The notes beneath the pieces were generated by a model. It was not told the origin of the DNA. It worked only from the letters and a program-made list of their open reading frames with translations, and made no database searches. Shown in pieces: positions 38,126-46,570 of a stretch of DNA of 64,000 bases (the stretch's first letter is position 1; every line of letters starts with the position of its first letter). The translations under genes and the position numbers were made by a program. Where the stretch lies: assembly GCA_947259925.1 (NCBI GenBank), contig CAMYOG010000037.1, positions 7,516-71,515 of the forward strand, written 5' to 3'. Origin of the DNA: Thermoanaerobaculia bacterium (GTDB lineage Bacteria > Acidobacteriota > Thermoanaerobaculia > Multivoradales > JAHEKO01).

Positions 38126-38653
38126 ATGCGCGTCACCTACCGGAATACCTTCCTCGACCTGGTGCGGTTTCATATCCATCACGTGCTCCGCATGTGGGTT
38201 TTCTGGCTGGTGCACGGTCTTCTCTTCGGCCTCCTTCTCTGGTCGATCTGGAACGACCTCGGAGAGCGCGAGTCCACGGTGGCGAAGGTCCTGGCCACCA
38301 TCCTCGCGGCGTCCATCCTGATGGTGTTCGCGCTCGCCTTCGAATCGATCGTCCTCCTGCTCACGCATGGCATCCGCAAGAACCGCGGCCTGCTCACCGA
38401 CCACGAGGTGACTCTGACGGAGGACGGCGTGACCGAGGCCACGGCCTTCGGCTCGACGTTCACGACCTGGAAGGGGATCGTGGAGATCCGAAGCACCAGA
38501 CGCTACCTGTTGCTATACGTGGCACAGCACGCCGCACACGTCATTCCAAAGGCGGCCTTCGAAGACAGCAGCTCATGCCAGGCCTTCCTCGAGTTCGCCC
38601 GAGCTCACACGTCACTCGAGGACCAGGCAACCAAGCCTCTGATCTCGCCCTAG
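38126..38653 (+). CDS. YcxB-like membrane protein
   Basis: 175 residues. Two membrane helices (about 21-40 and 57-80), then a small beta-rich C-terminal domain with VTLTEDGVTEATAFGSTFTT and YVAQHAAHVIPKAAF, the YcxB-like protein domain. Begins 1 nt after the previous gene, so it is likely co-transcribed with it. Function unknown. Confidence 0.65.
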   Translation: MRVTYRNTFLDLVRFHIHHVLRMWVFWLVHGLLFGLLLWSIWNDLGERESTVAKVLATILAASILMVFALAFESIVLLLTHGIRKNRGLLTDHEVTLTEDGVTEATAFGSTFTTWKGIVEIRSTRRYLLLYVAQHAAHVIPKAAFEDSSSCQAFLEFARAHTSLEDQATKPLISP

Positions 38654-38670
38654 TAGCGGAGACTGGCGGA

Positions 38671-40485
38671 TCAAGGCACGGAAGAATCGGCCGTGAACGT
38701 GCCCGAGATCGACACGTCGTTCAGGAGACGGATCAACGGCGCCGTGGCGGTGACCACGCCGGAGGCGGTGATCTCGTAGCCGGGACCGAAGTCGATGGAG
38801 ACACAGGCGCTGTAGTTCGCCGATCCGGAGTCCGTTAGGTGGGTGACCGTCACGAAGTCGGCGCCGGCCGAGCAGCTCACGCTACACGAGTCGAAGCGGA
38901 AGCTCGCGATTCGGGTCAGGGGAAAGCCCATGTTTCCCGGCGGCGTGTACTCGGTCGTGAACCAGAACGTGCAGTCGTCGACGGGATCGACGGTCATTCC
39001 CGAGTAGTCCCCCCAGCGCTCGGAGAAGTCCTGGGAGTCGCCACCAGCGATGATCTCGCTCTCGACCTGAGGCATCGTTCCGAGCACGTCGGTGGCCAGG
39101 CGGCCGGTATAGCGAATGCTCGGAAACTGACCCGTGTTGGGACCGCTCGAGCTGTAGCCGAGGGCCATGTTGCCACTCTGGTCCATGGCCAGGCTGCTCA
39201 TCCATCGGCTCAGGGTATCGGCCGCCGAGACGGTGCCCTCCTGGTACAAGCTCCAGCCTCCGGTCGCTGTTCCGGCGGCCCGGCGCAGCTCGAACCAGCG
39301 GATTCCAGCTCTGTCGAACCCGTCGACGTCGGTGGCGAAGCTACCGATCAGCGACTGATGGGTGCCGAAGTTCCAATAGACGGGGCGCTGCATCACCGGC
39401 TCCCGCAGGGGATCGAGCTGCTGCGTGGTCCCGGGCTGCGGAACGCAGTTGAAGCTGGTCAGTCCGCACAGATCCGAATCGAAGTCGGTCACGCTGATGC
39501 TGGTCGGCCCGGTGAATGTCGAGTTGGCGGGCGTGGCGAAGTCGGGAGTGAACTCGAAGATCTCCAGAGTATCCACGGTAGGTGTGTTGGCCAGATCGTG
39601 CGCTTCGTCGTCGCGATGACGGATGAAGATGCCCGGAGCTCCGGCGGGCGGCGCGTTCGGACCCGCGAGGTCCACCGGGGGCACGATCTGGAAGGCGAAC
39701 CCGGGCAACACGGAAACGGTGGAAAAGAGCCCGGTCGCCGCGCTTCCCGCGAGCATGGCAGCACGGTCTAAGGCGAACACACGGCGACCACCGTCGTTGA
39801 CCGCCGCGAAGTAGGCGCTCGGCCACACGGCGAACTTCGGATAATCCGGGAACTCGGGCGGGTTGAACCGGTAGAGCATCCAGGAGCTGGTCGTCGGGTC
39901 GGCGCCGCTCGACACGTAGAGACACAGAGCGTTCGTGGCGGTCTCGAACTGTGTGAGGACCCATCGTTCGGCCAGCTGGTCGAAGAGCGGGATCGGGTCG
40001 CCGTCTCCACCGGCACACGGGTCACCCGCTGGCGCGAGCCCCTCGAGCACCTGCGGAACGCTGACCGCGGCGCCCGTCGCCTTGTCGAATATCTGGAAGT
40101 TGGTGCCCGCCCCGCCCACGCCGTTGATCATCTGGATGAAGTGCGTCGTGCCCACCTCGCCGACCGTGTCCGGCGGACAGCACGAGGGATCCATCCCGGC
40201 GACGTTGATGGACGGAGTCGTGAACGCGAGGTCGGCCTGCGGCGCCGCGCTCAGCTGCCGCTCCAGGAGCGGATCCTGCCGCGGCGGCAAGATCCGGCGC
40301 GGCCGCAGGAGGGCGGCCGGGTTTGTGATCCGGCGCGGATTGACGTTCGGGATCAGGATCGGCTCGACCGGCCCGAGCACCACGATCGCGCTTCCGGTCG
40401 TCGATTGCGCGAAGAGAGGCGAGCCTCCGAGAAGAGGCGCTACCCCAAGCACCAGGAAACAGGCAACCGTCCTCGGCACCATCAT
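38671..40485 (-). CDS. Large secreted protein of unknown function
   Basis: 604 residues. Signal peptide 1-26 ending PLFAQ. Begins with a proline/arginine-rich linker (RRITNPAALLRPRRILPPRQ), then a repeated beta structure with SINVAGMDPSCCPPDTVGEVG, HFIQMINGVGG and TDVDGFDRAGIRWFELR. Ends with an approximately 90-residue domain (SADFVTVTHLTDSG... SIDFGPGYEITASG). No enzymatic motif recognised. It resembles long secreted repeat proteins that Acidobacteriota put outside the cell. Two ATG codons (40485, 40482), with AAGGAGG just upstream. Divergent from the ArsR gene. Confidence 0.65.
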   Translation of the reverse strand: MMVPRTVACFLVLGVAPLLGGSPLFAQSTTGSAIVVLGPVEPILIPNVNPRRITNPAALLRPRRILPPRQDPLLERQLSAAPQADLAFTTPSINVAGMDPSCCPPDTVGEVGTTHFIQMINGVGGAGTNFQIFDKATGAAVSVPQVLEGLAPAGDPCAGGDGDPIPLFDQLAERWVLTQFETATNALCLYVSSGADPTTSSWMLYRFNPPEFPDYPKFAVWPSAYFAAVNDGGRRVFALDRAAMLAGSAATGLFSTVSVLPGFAFQIVPPVDLAGPNAPPAGAPGIFIRHRDDEAHDLANTPTVDTLEIFEFTPDFATPANSTFTGPTSISVTDFDSDLCGLTSFNCVPQPGTTQQLDPLREPVMQRPVYWNFGTHQSLIGSFATDVDGFDRAGIRWFELRRAAGTATGGWSLYQEGTVSAADTLSRWMSSLAMDQSGNMALGYSSSGPNTGQFPSIRYTGRLATDVLGTMPQVESEIIAGGDSQDFSERWGDYSGMTVDPVDDCTFWFTTEYTPPGNMGFPLTRIASFRFDSCSVSCSAGADFVTVTHLTDSGSANYSACVSIDFGPGYEITASGVVTATAPLIRLLNDVSISGTFTADSSVP

Positions 40486-40604
40486 AGGACCTCCTTGCCA
40501 GGTTCGACAGAGAGCTGTCTGAATGGGCACGAGGTTATCAGGGGGCCTTGCAGCTTGGCGATCCGAGCGAATGCCGAAGGTCGAATTGACAAGTTCGTCC
40601 AGAT

Positions 40605-40624
40605 ATGTGACCATTTGGTCACAT
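40605..40624. promoter_or_regulatory. Palindromic operator at the ArsR start codon
   Basis: Perfect inverted repeat ATGTGACCA-TT-TGGTCACAT, 9-bp arms with a 2-bp centre; its last two bases are the A and T of the ArsR ATG. A homodimeric winged-helix repressor bound here would block initiation of its own operon (40623-41985), and it lies also in the promoter region of the divergent secreted-protein gene. Confidence 0.65.
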
Positions 40625-41000
40625 GATAACGAACCACGCCAGCGAAAGCTCCTCGGGCGCTCCGTCTAGGCCACGAAGCGCGGACGATCTGGTCTGGCGC
40701 GCCCTGAGCGATCCTTCGCGCCGGCTGATCCTCGACCGGCTGCGCGAACGCCCCCACACCACCGGCGAGCTCTGCCGCTACTTCGAGTCGACCCGGTTCG
40801 CGGTCATGAAGCATCTGAAGCTACTCGAAGCCGCCGGTCTGGTACTGGTCGAGCGCCGCGGCCGTGAGCGGTTCAACCACATCAACCCGGTTCCGATTCA
40901 GGAGATCTACCGGCGCTGGATCCGCCCGTTCGAGGCCCTGCCGGCCGATCGCCTGCTCAGAATCAAGCGCCTCGCCGAGGCGAGGGAGGAGAAGGAATGA
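40623..41000 (+). CDS. ArsR/SmtB-family transcriptional regulator
   Basis: 125 residues with an ArsR winged helix: LVWRALSDPSRRLILDRLRE, recognition helix in FAVMKHLKLLEAAGLV and wing LVERRGRERFNHIN. The cysteine/histidine metal-sensing ELCVCDL motif is replaced by TGELCRYFEST, so a metal is not the obvious inducer. The C-terminal EIYRRWIRPFE fits the SRPBCC-associated ArsR subgroup. It overlaps the following SRPBCC gene by 4 nt (ATGA). Probably autorepressed through the palindrome over its start codon. Confidence 0.85.
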   Translation: MITNHASESSSGAPSRPRSADDLVWRALSDPSRRLILDRLRERPHTTGELCRYFESTRFAVMKHLKLLEAAGLVLVERRGRERFNHINPVPIQEIYRRWIRPFEALPADRLLRIKRLAEAREEKE

Positions 41001-41479
41001 CGGAGACGACGACCGAGCCGAGTGCGGACGTCCAGCTCGAGGTGCGGATCGCGGCCTCGCCGGAGAGGGTCTGGCAGGCGCTCACCGACGGCGCCGGGGA
41101 GTGGTGGCCGGCCGAGTTCTACATCGGCGGCGAGGAGGGAAAGCGCAGCTACCACCTCGAGGCGCGGCCGGGCGGCCGGGTCTACGAGGAGTGGGACAGC
41201 GGCGGTGGCCTCCTCTGGGGACTGGTGACCACCGCCGTTCCGGGTCAGCTGCTCCAGGTCAACGGCTTCAGCTTCCCGGAGTGGGGCGGACCGTCGATCA
41301 TGTTCGCAGCCTGGAGGCTCACCAGTATCGACGACGGCTGCTCGCTCAACTTCACCGAGCACGCCGTCGGCACGACCCCGGAGCACTACGCAGCCAAGAA
41401 GGAGAAGGGGTGGACGTTCCTCATGGACGTGATGACGGCCCATATCGAGGGGACCGAGCCGCCCGAGTGGCAAGGGTGA
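40997..41479 (+). CDS. SRPBCC (AHSA1-like) protein, first copy
   Basis: 160 residues with the activator-of-Hsp90-homology/START-like fold: VEVRIAASPERVWQALTD, YHLEARPGGRVYEEW, LLQVNGFSFPEWGG and FTEHAVG. Such proteins form a deep hydrophobic cavity for a small ligand; cargo unknown. It overlaps the ArsR regulator and is followed after 26 nt by a close paralogue (41506-41985), with shared lines such as FPEWGGP and GLLWG, so a tandem duplication. Confidence 0.85.
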   Translation: MTETTTEPSADVQLEVRIAASPERVWQALTDGAGEWWPAEFYIGGEEGKRSYHLEARPGGRVYEEWDSGGGLLWGLVTTAVPGQLLQVNGFSFPEWGGPSIMFAAWRLTSIDDGCSLNFTEHAVGTTPEHYAAKKEKGWTFLMDVMTAHIEGTEPPEWQG

Positions 41480-41505
41480 ACCCGAAAACCGAGGGAGAGA
41501 GAACC

Positions 41506-41985
41506 ATGGAGACAGCAGCAGAGACGATTCCGGCCATCAACGTAGAGACGAAGATCGAGGCCTCGGCGGCGACGGTCTGGCGAGCGCTCACCGAGAACGT
41601 CGCCGACTGGTGGCCGGAGGCGAGCTTCGCCGCCGGCGGCGAGGGCGACAAGACCTTCCGCCTCGAGCCGCGGCCCGGAGGCCTGATGTACGAGGACTGG
41701 GCCGACGGCAGCGGCCTGCTCTGGGGACACGTCACGACCGTCGTGCCGGAGAAGATGCTGCAGGTGGTCGGGCACACCTTTCCCGAGTGGGGCGGCCCGG
41801 CGATCTGGTTCGGCACCTGGAAGCTCGAAGAGGAAGACGGCACCAGCGTGCTCCGTTTCACCCACAACCAGCTCGGAGCGACTCACGAAGGCTGGGACAC
41901 CAACGTCGAGAAGGGCTGGATCTTCATCTGGAGCGTGCTCAAGGCTCACGTCGAGGGCAAGCCGGCACCGGTGTGGGAGGAGTAG
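41506..41985 (+). CDS. SRPBCC (AHSA1-like) protein, second copy
   Basis: 159 residues, tandem paralogue of the preceding gene: IKVETKIEASAATVWRALTE-type opening, FRLEPRPGGLMYEDW, FPEWGGPAIWFGTW and EKGWIFIWSVLKAHVEG. The segment FTHNQLGATHEGWDTN differs most and is the part that lines the ligand cavity, suggesting different specificity from the first copy. GGGAG 8-11 nt before ATG. Last gene of the ArsR operon. Confidence 0.8.
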   Translation: METAAETIPAINVETKIEASAATVWRALTENVADWWPEASFAAGGEGDKTFRLEPRPGGLMYEDWADGSGLLWGHVTTVVPEKMLQVVGHTFPEWGGPAIWFGTWKLEEEDGTSVLRFTHNQLGATHEGWDTNVEKGWIFIWSVLKAHVEGKPAPVWEE

Positions 41986-42001
41986 CGCTAACGGTCGAGA
42001 T

Positions 42002-42886
42002 CTACGTGGTCCGCAGCTCCTCGGCTCGCGCGTAGGCGCTCTGGAATCGCGGAATGACTCGCAGGTACCGGGATGTCCGCTCCCGTTCGCCACGGGGCTT
42101 CAGGAATTCGATCACCTCCCCGGCCAGCTCGATCGCCCGTTCGCAGCGTTGTACCTGGAGCTCGATCGAGCTGACGTCGACCGAATCGCCGGCTCGCGCC
42201 GTCGCTCGGCGGACCTCGCACAGGAGGCCTTCGACGACTCTGAAGTCGAGCTCGATGAGACCCGGATCGGGGAGTCGCAGGAGGGATTTCGGGCTCCTGC
42301 CCGCGACCACTTCGTAGGCTCGCTCCATGCCCGACCACACGGCGTCCAGGGTGGCGGTCAGCATCGCCGCCGCCGGAAGATCCGGCGCCATCCGCTCGAC
42401 CTCGGTCAGCTGCGCTAGCCAGAGCGACTCGAGTCTCCGGCCTCTCCGCAGGTGTCTCGCGAGTGACTTCCGGCTCCCGGTGAGCTCGGCGAGGACCTCC
42501 CGCCGCGTGACCCCGACGTCCGCAAGGACCCCCGACCGGATCCTGATCCCCTGCACCCGAGCCAGCTCGCCGACCGCGTCGACCGCCCGAACGAATGCCG
42601 CCGCACTGGCCTCCGCGCCGGTGGCCAGCCCGGCCAGGCCCCGGTCTCGAGTCGCCTCCGTCAGGCGCGCCGCCTGCCTGGAGAGCTTCTTTCCCGCCGC
42701 TCGGAGGCGCTTGATCTCCGCCAGGGCCTGCTCGGGCGGCTGGCGAGAGCGGAAGTCCCGGGGCCTAAGAATCGCCATCCGCCGCTTGACCTTGTGGAAA
42801 CTCCTGGTCTCCCGCTCCATACGCCGGACCAGTGCAACGATCTCTCCGCTCAGCCCGGGCGGCGCTGGCTGTCTGGCAGTCGGCAT
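42002..42886 (-). CDS. Basic all-helical protein of unknown function
   Basis: 294 residues, almost entirely helical, rich in Arg and Ala, without signal peptide or membrane span. Conserved-looking stretches include HKVKRRMAILRPRDFRS, RRGRRLESLWLAQL and SSIELQVQRCERAIEL. It converges on the second SRPBCC gene (stops 17 nt apart). Start ATG 42886 is the first after a low-coding upstream part; an in-frame opening continues upstream without good coding character. A nucleic-acid-related or CHAD-like function is possible but not supported by a motif. Confidence 0.55.
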   Translation of the reverse strand: MPTARQPAPPGLSGEIVALVRRMERETRSFHKVKRRMAILRPRDFRSRQPPEQALAEIKRLRAAGKKLSRQAARLTEATRDRGLAGLATGAEASAAAFVRAVDAVGELARVQGIRIRSGVLADVGVTRREVLAELTGSRKSLARHLRRGRRLESLWLAQLTEVERMAPDLPAAAMLTATLDAVWSGMERAYEVVAGRSPKSLLRLPDPGLIELDFRVVEGLLCEVRRATARAGDSVDVSSIELQVQRCERAIELAGEVIEFLKPRGERERTSRYLRVIPRFQSAYARAEELRTT

Positions 42887-43013
42887 GGGAATTCCTGAGC
42901 CAAGCCTAGCGAGGACCTGGCGGAATTCACAGCGCACGCCTGCACAGGAGTCGTCGAATCGCCGTTTTCCGGTAGGCTCCGCCCGTTCCGCACGATTTCG
43001 GGAGGAGGTCGCG

Positions 43014-46000
43014 GTGATTTCCATGTTTCGCTCTCTGTCATCGACCGTCCTGTCGCTGGGTCTGCTGCTCGGATCGGCGCTCTCTGCCAGCCCGGCGACC
43101 GCTTCGGAGGAGAGCCTCGCCAAGGCGCTGAGCGGGCTCTCGCTGCGCGAGCTCGGCCCGGCGCTCATGGGCGGCCGGATCGCCGACATCGCGGTCGACC
43201 CGCGCGACTCGAGCACCTGGTACCTGGCGGTCGGGTCCGGAGGCGTCTGGAAGACCGGCAACGCCGGCGTCACCTGGACGCCGATCTTCGACGACCAGCC
43301 CTCCTACTCCATCGGCGTCGTCACGCTCGACCCGTCGAACCCGGACACGGTCTGGGTCGGTACCGGCGAGAACGTGAGTGGCCGGCACGTCGGCTGGGGC
43401 GACGGCGTCTACAAGAGCCTCGACGGCGGCAAGAGCTGGACGAACGAGGGGCTCGAGCGCTCCGAGCACATCGGCAAGATCGTCGTCGACCCGCGCGACG
43501 GCAACGTCGTCTACGTCGCCGCCGAGGGGCCGCTCTGGGCGGCGGGCGGCGAGCGCGGCCTCTACAAGACGACCGACGGCGGCGCGACCTGGGAGCGGAT
43601 CCTGGAGATCGACGACGACACCGGGGTCACCGACCTGGAGATCGATCCGCGCGATCCGGACGTCCTCTACGCCGCCTCGTATCAGCGCCGGCGGCACATC
43701 TGGTCGTTCCTGGGCGGCGGTCCCGGCTCGGGCATCCACAAGTCGACCGACGGCGGCAAGAGCTGGCGTCGCATCGAGCGGGGGTTGCCGAAAGGCGACA
43801 TGGGCAAGATCGGCCTGGCGGTCTCGCCGGCGAATCCGGACGTCGTCTACGCGACGATCGAAGCCGACGAGAAGGAGCGCGGCTTCTACCGCTCGCTCGA
43901 CGGCGGCGAGAGCTGGGCGAAGCGCAACGGCTACATCTCGAACGGCACCGGACCGCACTACTACCAGGAGATCGAGGCGTCGCCGCACGACGTCGACACC
44001 GTCTACCAGATGGACGTCTTCTTCCACGTCACCCGCGACGGCGGCAAGACGTTCGACTACCTCGGCGACGGGCGACAGAAGCACTCCGACAACCACGCGC
44101 TCTGGATCGACCCGGCCGACCCCGAGCACCTGCTCGCCGGCACCGATGCATCGTTGTACGAGAGCTTCGACGACGGCGCCACCTGGCGACAGTTCCCGAA
44201 CCTGCCGATCTCGCAGTTCTACAAGCTCTGCCTCGACTCGGCCGAGCCGTTCTACAACCTCCTCGGCGGCGCCCAGGACCTCGGCACGCTCCTCGGCCCA
44301 TCGCGGACGACCAACGTCGAAGGTGTCCGCAATCGCGATTGGTTCGTTCCCCTCGGCGCCGACGGCTACGCCTGCTCGTTCGATCCCGAGGACCCGAACA
44401 TCGCCTACATGGAATGGCAGGGCGGACGCCTGCAGCGCTACGACCGCGCGAGTCACGAGACGCTCGACATCCGGCCGGTGCCCGCGCCCGACGATCCGCC
44501 CGAGCGCTTCAACTGGGACTCGCCGATCATCGTCAGCCCGCACGACTCGAGCCGCCTCTACTTCGCCTCTCAGCGGCTCTGGCGGAGCGACGACCGCGGC
44601 GATTCCTGGCGCCCGGTGAGCGGCGACCTCACCCGCGACCGGAATCGCTACGAGCTCGAGCACATGGGCCGGGTCTGGAGCGTCGATGCGCTCTACGACA
44701 ACGGCGCCATGTCGCTCTACGCCACGATCACGACCGTCTCCGAGTCGCCGCTCGTGGAAGGGCTCCTCTACGTCGGCACCGACGACGGCCTCGTCCAGGT
44801 GAGCGAGGACGGCGGCGAGTCGTGGCGCAGGGTCGAGTTCCCGGACATCTCCGAGCTGCTGTTCGTCAACGACGTCCAGGCGTCGTTGCACGAGCCCGAC
44901 GTGGTCTTGGCCGCCGTCGACAATCACAAGGAGGGCGACTACCGTCCCTACCTGCTCGAGAGCCGCGACCGGGGTCGCACCTGGAGGTCGATCTCCGGCG
45001 ATCTGCCCGACGACACCATCGTCTGGGCACTCGCCCAGGACCACGTCGAGAGCGATCTGCTCTTCGTCGGCGCCGAGCACGGTCTCCATGCCTCGCTCGA
45101 CCGGGGCAAGAGCTGGCACAAGCTGAGCGGCGCGCCGACGATCTCCTTCCGCGACGTCGCCATCCAGCGCCGCGAGAACGATCTCGTCGGCGCCACCTTC
45201 GGCCGCGGCTTCTACATCCTCGACGACTACTCGCCCCTGCGCGAGCTGGCCGCTGCGGTCGAAGAGGATGCCTTTCTCTTTCCGACCCGTGACGCGTGGC
45301 TCTACGTTCCCTCGGTTCCCGGCCAGGCGGCCGGCAAGCCGTCCATGGGTAGTGACGACTACACCGCGCCCAACCCGCCGTTCGGGGCTCTGCTTACCTA
45401 CCACCTCGGCGCAGCGCCCAAGACCGCGAAGGACGAGCGTCGAGAGGGCGAGAAGGAGCTGCGCGAGGAAGGCAAGGACGCTCCGTTCCCGGGCTGGGAG
45501 ACGCTCCGCGACGAGAGTCTCGAGTCGGAGCCCAAGGTTCTGCTGACGATTCGCGACGCCGAGGGCGCCGCGATCCGCCGCATTGTCGCGCCGGCCGAAG
45601 CCGGCCTGCACCGCGTCAACTGGGACCTTCGACTGCCGCCCCCCAATCCGATCGATCTCGAGACCCCCGGATTCCGGCCACCCTGGGCGAGCGATCCGTT
45701 CGGCCCGCTGGTGGCGCCGGGCGCCTACACGGCCGAGCTCGCCGTGAGGACCCGCGACGGCGTCGAGACCCTCGGCGAGCCCCGAGGGTTCACGGTCGAG
45801 ATGCTCCCCAGCTTCAGCCTCGAACGGCCGGACTTCGCCGAGGTCGCGGCGTTCCAGCGCCAGACCAGCGATCTCCTACGCCAGGCCCAGGGCGCCTCGC
45901 AAGAGATCGGGCGCGGCGAGGAGCGGCTGCGCCATCTGCGGGCGGCGCTCGACGCCACGCCTGGCGCCGATCCGGCTCTCTACGGCCGCCTCGACGAGCT

Positions 46001-46322
46001 CGCCGCCCAGCTCGACGCGGCGAAGACCCGGCTCCGCGGCGATCGGATCCGCGGCGGCCTGGACGAGGCGTCGACGCCGTCGATCCTCGGCCGGCTCGGC
46101 CAGGTGGCGTTCGGGCACTGGCGAACTCGCCAGGCGCCGACCGCGACCCAGCGCGCGAGCGTCGAGATCGCACGCGGCGAGTTCGGCGAGGTCGCGAGCG
46201 AGCTCGCCCGGATTCTCGAGACCGAGCTGCCGGCGCTCGAGGCCGAGCTCGAGGCGGCCGGCGCTCCCTGGACGCCAGGGCGTGCGCTCCCCTGGCCGAC
46301 GGAGGTGGAGACCGGCTCGTGA
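43014..46322 (+). CDS. Secreted sortilin/VPS10-type beta-propeller (BNR-repeat) protein
   Basis: 1102 residues. Signal peptide ends near PATAS. Residues 50-760 carry about ten BNR/Asp-box motifs S-x-D-G-G-x-(S/T)-W (SLDGGKSWTN, TTDGGATWER, STDGGKSWRR, SLDGGESWAK, SEDGGESWRR, SLDRGKSW), making two propellers as in sortilin-like glycosyl-hydrolase-type proteins. A linker and a beta-sandwich follow, then a C-terminal helical domain (LRHLRAALDATPG...). I chose GTG at 43014, because GGAGGAGG lies 5 nt before it; the ATG three codons on is possible. A binding or chaperone role outside the cell is typical of the family; no hydrolase residues are apparent. Confidence 0.8.
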   Translation: MISMFRSLSSTVLSLGLLLGSALSASPATASEESLAKALSGLSLRELGPALMGGRIADIAVDPRDSSTWYLAVGSGGVWKTGNAGVTWTPIFDDQPSYSIGVVTLDPSNPDTVWVGTGENVSGRHVGWGDGVYKSLDGGKSWTNEGLERSEHIGKIVVDPRDGNVVYVAAEGPLWAAGGERGLYKTTDGGATWERILEIDDDTGVTDLEIDPRDPDVLYAASYQRRRHIWSFLGGGPGSGIHKSTDGGKSWRRIERGLPKGDMGKIGLAVSPANPDVVYATIEADEKERGFYRSLDGGESWAKRNGYISNGTGPHYYQEIEASPHDVDTVYQMDVFFHVTRDGGKTFDYLGDGRQKHSDNHALWIDPADPEHLLAGTDASLYESFDDGATWRQFPNLPISQFYKLCLDSAEPFYNLLGGAQDLGTLLGPSRTTNVEGVRNRDWFVPLGADGYACSFDPEDPNIAYMEWQGGRLQRYDRASHETLDIRPVPAPDDPPERFNWDSPIIVSPHDSSRLYFASQRLWRSDDRGDSWRPVSGDLTRDRNRYELEHMGRVWSVDALYDNGAMSLYATITTVSESPLVEGLLYVGTDDGLVQVSEDGGESWRRVEFPDISELLFVNDVQASLHEPDVVLAAVDNHKEGDYRPYLLESRDRGRTWRSISGDLPDDTIVWALAQDHVESDLLFVGAEHGLHASLDRGKSWHKLSGAPTISFRDVAIQRRENDLVGATFGRGFYILDDYSPLRELAAAVEEDAFLFPTRDAWLYVPSVPGQAAGKPSMGSDDYTAPNPPFGALLTYHLGAAPKTAKDERREGEKELREEGKDAPFPGWETLRDESLESEPKVLLTIRDAEGAAIRRIVAPAEAGLHRVNWDLRLPPPNPIDLETPGFRPPWASDPFGPLVAPGAYTAELAVRTRDGVETLGEPRGFTVEMLPSFSLERPDFAEVAAFQRQTSDLLRQAQGASQEIGRGEERLRHLRAALDATPGADPALYGRLDELAAQLDAAKTRLRGDRIRGGLDEASTPSILGRLGQVAFGHWRTRQAPTATQRASVEIARGEFGEVASELARILETELPALEAELEAAGAPWTPGRALPWPTEVETGS

Positions 46323-46407
46323 GCCGGAGGGGCCCGCAGCCGCTCGTTGCCGTGTCCGAGCGGCGCGACTTTCTGCGCTGGATCGAGATCGCCACCTCAA
46401 GATCTTC

Positions 46408-46569
46408 GTGCGGTACACGGACGGCCGCGAAAGCAAACATCGCATGAGCCGATTCTGCTTCGGTCCCGATGTTCGCGGCTCAGCCGTCGTAGAGCGCTGG
46501 TACTTCGAGGACAGCGAGCTCTATGAGTTCGTCGAACGGAAGATCGAAAGCGAGACCGGCGAGCTCTAG
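46408..46569 (+). CDS. Small hypothetical protein
   Basis: 53 codons from a GTG at 46408 (an ATG at 46444 would give 41). Product FVRYTDGRESKHRMSR..., with an acidic helix at the end (SELYEFVERKIESETGEL). The frame's stop (TAG at 46567-46569) lies 1 nt before the ppc start, suggesting translational coupling. Homology unknown; it may be a truncated remnant, because the same frame is readable further upstream. Confidence 0.3.
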   Translation: MRYTDGRESKHRMSRFCFGPDVRGSAVVERWYFEDSELYEFVERKIESETGEL

Positions 46570-46570
46570 G

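Noticed and set aside
42327..43013. N-terminal extension of the sortilin-like protein to the first ATG at 42327
   Set aside because: This part overlaps the opposite-strand gene at 42002-42886, has no coding character, and GTG 43014 has a strong Shine-Dalgarno and begins a signal peptide.
43038..45611. An 857-codon open frame on the minus strand
   Set aside because: It lies exactly antisense to the sortilin-like gene, which has Asp-box repeats and a signal peptide. Long antisense frames are expected at this GC content and codon bias.
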